Shown: positions 52,281-58,600 of the stretch, piece by piece
How the letters are laid out: every line of letters begins with the position of its first letter
Position numbering within the stretch: the first letter of the stretch is position 1
Origin: Nocardia seriolae NBRC 15557
GTDB taxonomy: Bacteria > Actinomycetota > Actinomycetes > Mycobacteriales > Mycobacteriaceae
Assembly (NCBI RefSeq): GCF_007990715.1
Contig: NZ_BJWY01000030.1
Span: forward strand, 1 to 58,600
Length of the DNA stretch: 58,600 nucleotides
Direction: 5' to 3'
Translations under genes and position numbers: made by a program
The notes under the pieces: generated by a model
What the model was told of the DNA's origin: nothing
Databases searched by the model: none
The model's input: only the letters and a program-made list of their open reading frames with translations

Positions 52281-53416
52281 ACGCCCGCCACGAACGCGCC
52301 CTTGGTCGTGTACGACCGGATCGGTGTCAGCGTCGCCGTGTCGTAGGCGACCAGGGACGTGTCCAGATTCGCCAGATTGGCCATGAACGGATCCCACGCC
52401 TGCTGCTTGGCCTTGTACCACCCGGCCAGCGGGCTGAAGTAGATCAGCGGCGCGCCATCGGAGACGGTCGACAGATAGGCGGTCTTGCCGTCGGGGGAGA
52501 AGCCCGCGTAGACGGCCGCGCCGTCGGTCTTGAAGCGGTTGATCTCGTCACCGGTGCGGGCGTCGAGAATGATCACCTCGTCGGAGTTGTAGAGGCACAC
52601 CCACAATTGGGTGCCGTCCGGGGACAGGGTCGCCGAGATCGGTTCCGCCCACAGGTCCATGAACACGGTCTTCTTCACCGTCCACGTGGCCACGTCGACC
52701 ATGGTGACGCCGGACCAGAAGTTGACCGTGTAGATGGTGCTGCCGTCCGCGGACAGCGCGCCCCAGCCGGGCGTGGACCCGTTGAGGAACAGCGGCGGCG
52801 CCTGCACAGCGCCGGTGTAGGCGTCGTACTTGGTGAGCACACCGGTCGCGGCCATCACGTAGATCGAGGAGCCGTCGGGGGACACCTCGATGTGCGCGGG
52901 CCCGGGCGGCAACAGCACCGGAATCGTGCGCACCACCTCCAGCGTCTGCGTGTCGATCACCTGCGTCATCGACAGCGAGGTGGGCACGAACAGGTAGCGG
53001 GCGTCCTTGGACAGGATGATGGTCGCGTAGGGCGCGCCCAGCGTCGGAATGCGTTTGACCACTTGGCCGCTCGGCATATCGATCACCGAGACGTTCCAGG
53101 TGAGCGGGTTGCCCGGCCCGAAGTTGCCGACGAACATGCGCGAGCCGTCGGGCAGCGCCTTGATCACCATCGGATGGTCGCCGACCGCGGGCACCTCCTG
53201 CTGGACCGACAGCGTGTCCGGGTCGACGCGCAGCACCGATCCGGTGCCGTAGTTCGGTATCCAGATCGGCCCGCCGGGGCCCGAGGTGGATCCCGAGATC
53301 GAGGGATTGGCCAGCGCGGTGGCCGAAGTCAGGAACAGCGTGGTGACACAGGTCGCGAAGAGGACGGCGGCGCGCCACAGCGGCCCCGGTGCGTGTGAAC
53401 GAACGTGTGTGGACAA
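52268..53416 (-). CDS. Exported YVTN/YncE-type beta-propeller protein
   Basis: 382 residues. A signal peptide (LWRAAVLFATCVTTLFLTSA, then TALAN) is followed by a seven-blade-like series of repeats of the form 'S-P-D-G-x-x-(I/L)-(W/Y)-V'. These include VIKALPDGSRMFVGNFG, IEVSPDGSSIYVMAATG, ATLSPDGTQLWVCLYN and AGFSPDGKTAYLSTVS. Such propellers bind ligands or partner proteins, and no catalytic residues can be named. Last gene of the minus-strand operon (gap to the thioesterase 9 bp). Shares fold and export with the second propeller at 54249-55385, so a paired role is likely. Confidence 0.8.
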   Translation of the reverse strand: MSTHVRSHAPGPLWRAAVLFATCVTTLFLTSATALANPSISGSTSGPGGPIWIPNYGTGSVLRVDPDTLSVQQEVPAVGDHPMVIKALPDGSRMFVGNFGPGNPLTWNVSVIDMPSGQVVKRIPTLGAPYATIILSKDARYLFVPTSLSMTQVIDTQTLEVVRTIPVLLPPGPAHIEVSPDGSSIYVMAATGVLTKYDAYTGAVQAPPLFLNGSTPGWGALSADGSTIYTVNFWSGVTMVDVATWTVKKTVFMDLWAEPISATLSPDGTQLWVCLYNSDEVIILDARTGDEINRFKTDGAAVYAGFSPDGKTAYLSTVSDGAPLIYFSPLAGWYKAKQQAWDPFMANLANLDTSLVAYDTATLTPIRSYTTKGAFVAGVYPG

Positions 53417-53425
53417 GAGCGGAAC

Positions 53426-54202
53426 TCACTTCACGGGATCGTGGATATGGGGATACGGGCCGATCTGCGCCGCGGCGCTGACGCTTTCGCCGGTCAGGAA
53501 CCACAGGTGCAGCCCGCTCGTACGGTCCTCCGGCCGGATGCGCAGCGGCTGATCGGCCGTGAGGGGCGCGTTGTATTCGATGACCGCGCGATGCGGCGCG
53601 ATCGGCAGCTCCGGCCGGGCGGGCAGGAACTGTTCGACGGCCTGCCAATACGCGGCATTGTTCATGTGCATCAGCAGGTCGATGTCCGCCTCCCGGATCG
53701 GATAGGGCAGGTCGTTTCCCGACTGCGGCCCCGGCGTCCGGTCGAGCATCGGCTTCCAGCGCAGCCGATGCTCGTCGGTGGTGGCGGCCAGGTGCGCGAA
53801 ACCCGCGTCGCTGATCCGCGCCGTGGTGCCGTTGCGCTCGTCGACATTGATCCAGAACGCCTCGGTCTCCACGAGTCCGCCCGCGTCGCTGGCGATCCGG
53901 ACCCGCATACTGGCCCACCGGGTCGACACACCCGAGCACCAGCGGCGCAGCGAGACATGGTCGGGCCAGCGGATCGGGCGGATCACGTCGATCACGGTCC
54001 GCCGCACGATCCAGGCCGGATCGGTGTCGACGAAGCCGCTCACGTTCAGGTCCTCCCAGGCGATGTCCTGCAGGTAGCGGGCGATGCCGTCCAGGCGCAG
54101 TCGGCCGTTGCGGTCCACGTCGCCCGCGCGGACCGGCCAGTCGGTCGCGTAGCCCGCGTCCTGGAAGGGGGGATCCGGCAGGACACCGGGGATGCTCGTC
54201 AT
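53426..54202 (-). CDS. Acyl-ACP thioesterase (FatA/B-like, double hot-dog)
   Basis: 258 residues. The first hot-dog domain carries the actinobacterial FatA-family pattern GDVDRNGRLRLDGIARYLQD followed by WEDLNVSG. The second has ADIDLLMHMNNAAYWQAVEQ, with D175 and H179 at the catalytic positions. The Asn that lies two residues before His in plant FatA/FatB is L177 here. The enzyme would free a fatty acid from an ACP, which fits the AT-ACP protein encoded opposite. It has no signal peptide, although it lies between two exported propellers. The synthase itself has no thioesterase domain, so this is the natural release enzyme. Confidence 0.82.
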   Translation of the reverse strand: MTSIPGVLPDPPFQDAGYATDWPVRAGDVDRNGRLRLDGIARYLQDIAWEDLNVSGFVDTDPAWIVRRTVIDVIRPIRWPDHVSLRRWCSGVSTRWASMRVRIASDAGGLVETEAFWINVDERNGTTARISDAGFAHLAATTDEHRLRWKPMLDRTPGPQSGNDLPYPIREADIDLLMHMNNAAYWQAVEQFLPARPELPIAPHRAVIEYNAPLTADQPLRIRPEDRTSGLHLWFLTGESVSAAAQIGPYPHIHDPVK

Positions 54203-54248
54203 CTGACCTCTCTCTGTGCGATGGGGGATGGTCTCGAACGAGTAGCCG

Positions 54249-55385
54249 CTACGTCATGGGCGGCAGCCACACCGGGACGCCCGGGCCGACATTGGTCGGA
54301 ATCGGGTCTCCGACAATCTGATCTGTGCGCGGATCGAAGACGATCACCTGACCCGGGGTGAGCCCCACACCGGCGGTCACCAGGTTGCCGAACAGGACCG
54401 GATCCAGGATCGGGCCGGGGTAGGCGTTGGACGACGGGCCCATGTCGGTGATGTAGCCGCGGGTGCCGTCCGCGCTGAACATGACCGAGGTCGACGCGCC
54501 CGTGGTCGGAATGCGGCCGATCACTTCGTCTTTCGCGGTGTCCACCACCAGCACGTCCTTGCCGCCGAACACCGTGACGTACAACTTGGTGCCGTCCGGG
54601 TTCAGCGTGGAGACGAACGCCCCGGGATTGCTCAACCGGTACTGGCTGTCCTCGCTGGTGTGCAGCAGCTTGGTGACCCGCCAGTCCTTCAGGTCGATGA
54701 CGCTGATCGTATTGATCGAATTGGCATACAGTTTCGACCCGTCCTTGCTGAAGCTGTACCAGAAGGTGCCGAAGCCGCCGACGATCAGCGGCGGGCGCAC
54801 CACCTTGCCGCTGATCGGGTCGATCGCCTCGATCATGCCGCTCTGCATGAACCCGACGTAGAGCAGTCCGTCCGGCCCCTGGATCGCGCCGGCCGGAATC
54901 TCGGGATGGCGTCCGGCCGCCAGATCCGGGTAGGGGAAGCGCCGCACGATGGTGTCGGTCGCGACGTCGAGCACCTCGATCACGAAGCCCACCTCGGGCA
55001 GGAAGATCTCCTTGCCGTCGTTGGAGGTGAAGATGCCCAGCGGCGGGCTCTGCACCGGAATCGATTTGGTGGTGTTGGACGGCCGGTCGATGACGGTGAC
55101 GCTGGGCGGCTGGAAGCCGAAATTGTCGACGTAGATCTTCTTGCCGTCCGGGGTCGCGGCCAGCACGCCCGGCTTGGTGGCCGGTCCGGTCGGGATCCGC
55201 TCCTTGATGGTGTTGGTGGCGGTGTCGATCACGGCGACGGTATCGCTCTGCACCTCGGGCAGATACAGCTCGCCCGCCGGGCCTTGCGGCTGCGCCGGGT
55301 CGGCCGTCGGCGCGGCCTGCGCGGTCCCGGATACGACGCACAACGTCAGCAGCGACGAGATGCCGAGACGACCAAGGGTTTTCAT
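54249..55385 (-). CDS. Exported YVTN-type beta-propeller protein (second copy)
   Basis: 378 residues. The signal peptide (LGRLGISSLLTLCVVSGTAQ) ends with AQAAP. Blade repeats follow: LYLPEVQSDTVAVIDTATNT (YVTN-like), AATPDGKKIYVDNFG, TSNDGKEIFLPEVG, FSKDGSKLYANSIN, LNPDGTKLYVTVFG and FSADGTRGYITDMG. AGGAG is placed right at the upstream stop codon, with the ATG 13 bp after the lipoxygenase stop, so the two are translated together. Probable extracellular partner or product-binding protein of the lipoxygenase; that role is inference. Confidence 0.82.
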   Translation of the reverse strand: MKTLGRLGISSLLTLCVVSGTAQAAPTADPAQPQGPAGELYLPEVQSDTVAVIDTATNTIKERIPTGPATKPGVLAATPDGKKIYVDNFGFQPPSVTVIDRPSNTTKSIPVQSPPLGIFTSNDGKEIFLPEVGFVIEVLDVATDTIVRRFPYPDLAAGRHPEIPAGAIQGPDGLLYVGFMQSGMIEAIDPISGKVVRPPLIVGGFGTFWYSFSKDGSKLYANSINTISVIDLKDWRVTKLLHTSEDSQYRLSNPGAFVSTLNPDGTKLYVTVFGGKDVLVVDTAKDEVIGRIPTTGASTSVMFSADGTRGYITDMGPSSNAYPGPILDPVLFGNLVTAGVGLTPGQVIVFDPRTDQIVGDPIPTNVGPGVPVWLPPMT

Positions 55386-55398
55386 GTATTTACCGCTC

Positions 55399-57474
55399 CT
55401 AGAAGTTGGTGCTGGTCGGAATGCCGCTGGGCAGCAGGTAGGTGTAGGGCTCGCGCTGGGTGTTGCGCGCGCCGATGGTGTCCTCGGCCCGGCTCAGCGC
55501 CGCCCGGAACCGGTCCAGGGGCCCGCCGGGGCCGACGATCCGGGGATCGTTGATCGCATTCGCGAAGGGGAAGGTGTTGTTGCGGTAGTCGCCGAGCGGG
55601 CGGTAGTGCAGGCTGCCCAGCGTGTCCAGCACATACAGCTGGGCCATCGAGGTCAGCAGCTGGGGCAGCATGCGAATCCAGTCCGGCTCGGCCAGCCCGG
55701 TGAGGGTGGTCGGCGCGGGGGCCGATGTCAGCCCGCTGTAGAACGGCACGAACTCCATCAGATCCTTCTGCGGGAAGTTCACGGCGGCGTGCTGGGCGCT
55801 GGCGGTGAACACGATCATCGTCACGACCTCGACCAATTGATCGACGGTGTCGATTCGCTTGAAACCCTTGACCTTTCCGACCTGGGCGATCTCGTCGGCC
55901 CACGCGACGAGTTCGAAATCGCCGCGCACGTCATCGTCAGAGCCGTAATAGGTACGCACGTACTCGTCGGCCCAGCCGTGAATGGCGTCCCAGATGAGCA
56001 GGGCGTCGTCGCGGTACGGGTATTGCAGGTGCGTGTCGTCGACGCCGCGCTGCGCGAATTCTCGCGCCGGCATGTTCTCGTAGAAGTCCCAGCCCAAACG
56101 CGCCTGTCCGGCGGTGGAAATGGTGTCCTCGAGCAGCGACGCGAAAATCAGGTCACCGGTCGTCTCCGGCGCCAGGATGAGGTAGGTCGCGAATTGGTTG
56201 ATATACAGCGATCCCTCGAAATGCGGTGTCAGCAGAACGCTCAGCGGATGATTGACGGCCAGGTGCCGGCGGGTGGCCACGCAGAACGCCTCGGATACCA
56301 GGTGCGTTCGCGCCAGATGCGAGAAAAGTTCGTGGTGATTGAAATCCGCGGTCTGAACCACGGTCTTCGCCATCTGCCAGCCCCAATAGCGGTCGGTGTC
56401 ACCGGGTCCCGGGCGCAGGAACATCACGTGTTTCGACGGATCCTGGCCGCATTGAATCGCCACCGGCCGCAATTCCCCGCCACCGGCGGGGACCGCGAAG
56501 GCCGCCATCGGCGCGGTGTTGTAGCCCGGTCCGGTCAGCAGCTTGTAGGTGGCCGATTCCGACGCCGCCGGACCCAATTCGGCGTAATCGACCAAATACA
56601 GTCGGCCCTGCGCGATCGCGCCGCCGAGGCTGTCGCCGGACCCCATGACGGATCGGTAGCCCTTGTCGTCGAGCGGGAAATTGCCCGGCAGCGAGCCGCG
56701 CACCTGGCGCAGCACCATGGGATTCGGCCCGGCCACCCGCATGCGCGCGAAAACCAGGTCGTCCCGGAAGTTGTCGGCGATCGCGGGCACCGGCATGGTG
56801 GCGTACAGCTGCCGATACCGCTCCACGCCGTCCACCGTGCCGAAGTTGCCGAGCCCGGGGCTGTCGAACATCTTCCGCATCGTCTTGAACAGATCGTCGC
56901 GAATCTGGTCGAGCGTGCGCAGCGTGGCCTGGATGGTTTCGACGAGGAGATATTCGCCCCCGCGCGCGGCCGGGTCCACCGGTTGCGCGGTCGGGCTCCG
57001 CAGGAAGGGCGCCACGACGCCGAGCACCTTGTCGACCGTGGTCTTGAGACCGGACAACTGATCCACCAGGGGTTGCAGCATATCTCCGGCAAGGCTGTTG
57101 AAATGCTTGCTCAGCGCGATCGCGATATTGGAGATCACCGGATACTGCCCGTCGATCACCATCGTGAACCATTCGAGGGTCGGATTGTCCTCGATGGACA
57201 GCGAGGCCGCCATCGGAACACCGTGCACGTAATTGGCGTCCTCGGACCACACGTATTTCCCCTGTAGCCGAGCGAGTTCCGACGCCCGTCCGGCGGTGTT
57301 CGGATCGAACTGCGGCAGTAGCGGATTGGCCGTTCCGGGTCCCGCCGGGTCACCGAACGGCAGGGGCAGGTCCAGTGGCGGTGCCGCGAGCGCTGGATCC
57401 CCGGTAAGGGCAAGGGTGCCGATGGCCGAGACTCCGGCGGCCGCCGAAGCCTTGAAGAACTGTCTGCGATGCAT
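55399..57474 (-). CDS. Tat-exported lipoxygenase
   Basis: 691 residues from the ATG at 57474. The signal is a clear twin-arginine one (MHRRQFFKASAAAGVSAIG, cleavage near ALAAP). Lipoxygenases insert O2 into polyunsaturated fatty acids having a 1,4-pentadiene. Iron ligands are in place: H381 and H386 (HHELFSH in the block DFNHHELFSHLARTHLVSEA), and H562 and N566 (SAQHAAVNF). The family-conserved C-terminal carboxylate residue is normally Ile; here the chain ends GIPTSTNF, so Phe691. Length, export and ligand spacing are close to the secreted Pseudomonas aeruginosa LoxA. First gene of the minus-strand operon. The frame is open 63 bp upstream, but the Tat signal fixes the start. Confidence 0.93.
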   Translation of the reverse strand: MHRRQFFKASAAAGVSAIGTLALTGDPALAAPPLDLPLPFGDPAGPGTANPLLPQFDPNTAGRASELARLQGKYVWSEDANYVHGVPMAASLSIEDNPTLEWFTMVIDGQYPVISNIAIALSKHFNSLAGDMLQPLVDQLSGLKTTVDKVLGVVAPFLRSPTAQPVDPAARGGEYLLVETIQATLRTLDQIRDDLFKTMRKMFDSPGLGNFGTVDGVERYRQLYATMPVPAIADNFRDDLVFARMRVAGPNPMVLRQVRGSLPGNFPLDDKGYRSVMGSGDSLGGAIAQGRLYLVDYAELGPAASESATYKLLTGPGYNTAPMAAFAVPAGGGELRPVAIQCGQDPSKHVMFLRPGPGDTDRYWGWQMAKTVVQTADFNHHELFSHLARTHLVSEAFCVATRRHLAVNHPLSVLLTPHFEGSLYINQFATYLILAPETTGDLIFASLLEDTISTAGQARLGWDFYENMPAREFAQRGVDDTHLQYPYRDDALLIWDAIHGWADEYVRTYYGSDDDVRGDFELVAWADEIAQVGKVKGFKRIDTVDQLVEVVTMIVFTASAQHAAVNFPQKDLMEFVPFYSGLTSAPAPTTLTGLAEPDWIRMLPQLLTSMAQLYVLDTLGSLHYRPLGDYRNNTFPFANAINDPRIVGPGGPLDRFRAALSRAEDTIGARNTQREPYTYLLPSGIPTSTNF

Positions 57475-57655
57475 TTCAATCCTGACGAGATTTCGATTTG
57501 CCGTTGTCCGACCGATACGGCGGACATGTCGCGGCAAGAATTCAGCAACTTTCCAGCAACCTTAATGATCGCGGGGTTGCGCGCCAGGGGACTGTGGATC
57601 ACGCCACTATCCACAAAATCTGTGTAACGGAAATTCCCTCAGGTGTTTCCAAGAA

Positions 57656-57677
57656 AAACTAAGCAACATAGTAGTTA
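57656..57677. promoter_or_regulatory. Palindromic operator-like site, copy 1
   Basis: AAACTA-N10-TAGTTA, an imperfect 22-bp palindrome that also contains ACTAAG-N3-CATAGT. It lies 49 bp before the carbonic anhydrase start and 182 bp before the divergent lipoxygenase start. The matching site at 58480-58501 shares 17 of its first 21 positions. Typical size and symmetry for a dimeric TetR/MarR/GntR-type repressor. Confidence 0.6.
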
Positions 57678-57725
57678 TACCAGCGGGCGGGCCCCCGGCT
57701 CGGCCGCGCGCCGACGAGAGGGTAA

Positions 57726-58421
57726 ATGGCCGTGAACGCTGTGAAAACCGCTGAAGCATGGGATCTTCTGCGTGCTGGAAATGAGCGATTCGTCCGGGGT
57801 GAATTGCGGCACCCGGGGCAGGGGGCCGTCGATCGAGCCAAGCTCGTCACCGGGCAGCAACCATCCGCGATCCTGTTCGGGTGCAGTGATTCCCGGGTGG
57901 CGGCGGAGATCATCTTCGATCAGGGGCTCGGCGACATGTTCGTGGTCCGAACCGCGGGGCACGTCATCGACGCCTCGGTGCTCGGATCGATCGAATACGG
58001 CGTGGAGGTCCTGGGCGTGCCGTTGATCGTGGTGCTCGGGCACGACAGCTGCGGCGCGGTGCGCGAGACCATCGACGCGCTGGACGGGCAGGGCGTGCCG
58101 GGCGGGTTCATTCGCAGCGTCGTCGAGCGAGTCGCCCCGTCGATCCTGGTCGGGCGGCGTGAGGGGCTGGCGGGGGTGGACGAGCTGGAGGCCCGTCACG
58201 TGGTCGAGACCAGCCGCCTGCTGACCCAGCGCTCGGCGGTCGTGGCCGCGCGGGTCGCGGCGGGTGACTGCGCCATTGCCTGTGTCACCTACAAATTGTC
58301 CGACGGCCGCGTGCAGGTGCACTGTGCGGTCGGGGATATCGGCGAAACCGTGTGCGACACGGCCGATCCGCGCCTCCATCTCGAACCGTTGGTGTCCGGC
58401 TGCCGCTGTTCCGCGGCCTGA
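57726..58421 (+). CDS. Beta-class carbonic anhydrase
   Basis: 231 residues. It interconverts CO2 and bicarbonate, which feeds carboxylases such as acetyl-CoA carboxylase. The zinc site is complete: C53, D55 and R57 in FGCSDSRV, and H106 and C109 in LGHDSCGA. The rest matches the family (GDMFVVRTAGHV, SIEYGVEVLGVPLIVVLGH). It ends in a short cysteine-containing tail (SGCRCSAA) that is not part of the fold. GAGAGG precedes the ATG at 57726. It is divergent from the lipoxygenase, with an operator-like palindrome just upstream. Confidence 0.93.
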   Translation: MAVNAVKTAEAWDLLRAGNERFVRGELRHPGQGAVDRAKLVTGQQPSAILFGCSDSRVAAEIIFDQGLGDMFVVRTAGHVIDASVLGSIEYGVEVLGVPLIVVLGHDSCGAVRETIDALDGQGVPGGFIRSVVERVAPSILVGRREGLAGVDELEARHVVETSRLLTQRSAVVAARVAAGDCAIACVTYKLSDGRVQVHCAVGDIGETVCDTADPRLHLEPLVSGCRCSAA

Positions 58422-58479
58422 CCGGTTCGCGCTCGGCGCTATCGAAGTGTCACAGCAAACATTCGGCTGACTCGACTAA

Positions 58480-58501
58480 AAACTATGTTGCATAGTAGTT
58501 T
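58480..58501. promoter_or_regulatory. Palindromic operator-like site, copy 2
   Basis: AAACTA-N10-TAGTTT is a perfect outer palindrome and encloses ACTATG-TTG-CATAGT. It is 62 bp upstream of the ATG at 58564, matching the position of copy 1 before the carbonic anhydrase. The two sites probably place both genes under the same regulator. Confidence 0.65.
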
Positions 58502-58563
58502 GGGTCCGAAGCCGGGTCATCGGACCCGTCGGGGTATCCGCCGAATGGCACGCAGGAGGCCAG

Positions 58564-58600
58564 ATGACCGTCACCACGGCACGTCCGGAGCAACTAGTAC
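58564..58600 (+). CDS. Start of an unidentified gene (partial)
   Basis: AGGAGG (58554-58559) sits at ideal distance from ATG 58564, followed by MTVTTARPEQLV to the window end. Twelve residues are too few to name a family. It is 142 bp after the carbonic anhydrase stop and has its own operator-like palindrome upstream, so it is probably a separately controlled member of the same regulon. Confidence 0.55.
   Translation, partial: MTVTTARPEQLV

Overview
The window is very GC-rich with strong G/C third-position preference. It carries a translation/transcription gene block in the order seen in mycobacteria and their relatives (rimP-nusA-ylxR-infB-DUF503-rbfA-nrnA-dinF), plus kshA, a PptH-like hydrolase and many alanine-rich secreted proteins. 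Together this points to a mycolic-acid actinobacterium, most likely Nocardia or a close relative. I saw no rRNA, tRNA, CRISPR array or insertion sequence.

Region by region. (1) 1-14,300: the end of a VOC-family gene, a membrane-anchored binding-protein-like gene, a ferritin-like/lipoprotein pair, the rimP-to-nrnA core block, a MuiA-like DUF4139 gene and a MATE exporter. A 19-bp tandem repeat lies upstream of the exporter. (2) 14,300-21,700: kshA, a divergent GrpE-like/Hsp70 pair followed by a large fibronectin-III protein that carries a frameshift, and a PptH-like phosphoesterase with no pptT next to it. (3) 21,700-31,600: xdhC converging on a three-subunit PaoABC-like molybdenum enzyme operon, a secreted family-1 glycosidase, a divergent LysR/hydrolase pair with clear operator-like repeats, an HTH-only LysR fragment and a DsbA-like protein. 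(4) 31,900-38,400: a compact four-gene operon of unknown function ending in an HTH-STAND NTPase with a C-terminal membrane anchor, then a secreted protein with about 650 almost uncharged residues. (5) 38,500-57,500: the most striking part, a lipid/polyketide locus built from two converging operons. (6) 57,700-58,600: a beta-carbonic anhydrase and the start of another gene, each preceded by the same palindromic operator-like site.

How the lipid locus may work. The plus-strand operon encodes a secreted lipase, an AT-ACP protein, a 1,989-residue synthase (FabL-type enoyl reductase, KS, KS-like chain-length factor, KR, DH), a P450, a second KR/DH-like protein and a flavin monooxygenase. The minus-strand operon encodes a Tat-exported lipoxygenase, two exported beta-propellers and an acyl-ACP thioesterase. 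The inferred sequence is: an iterative, PUFA-synthase-like machine builds an unsaturated acyl chain on the ACP, P450 and FMO tailor it, the thioesterase releases it, and the lipoxygenase oxygenates it outside the cell. This would be a bacterial de novo oxylipin pathway. The gene families are well supported by motifs; the pathway and its product are inference.
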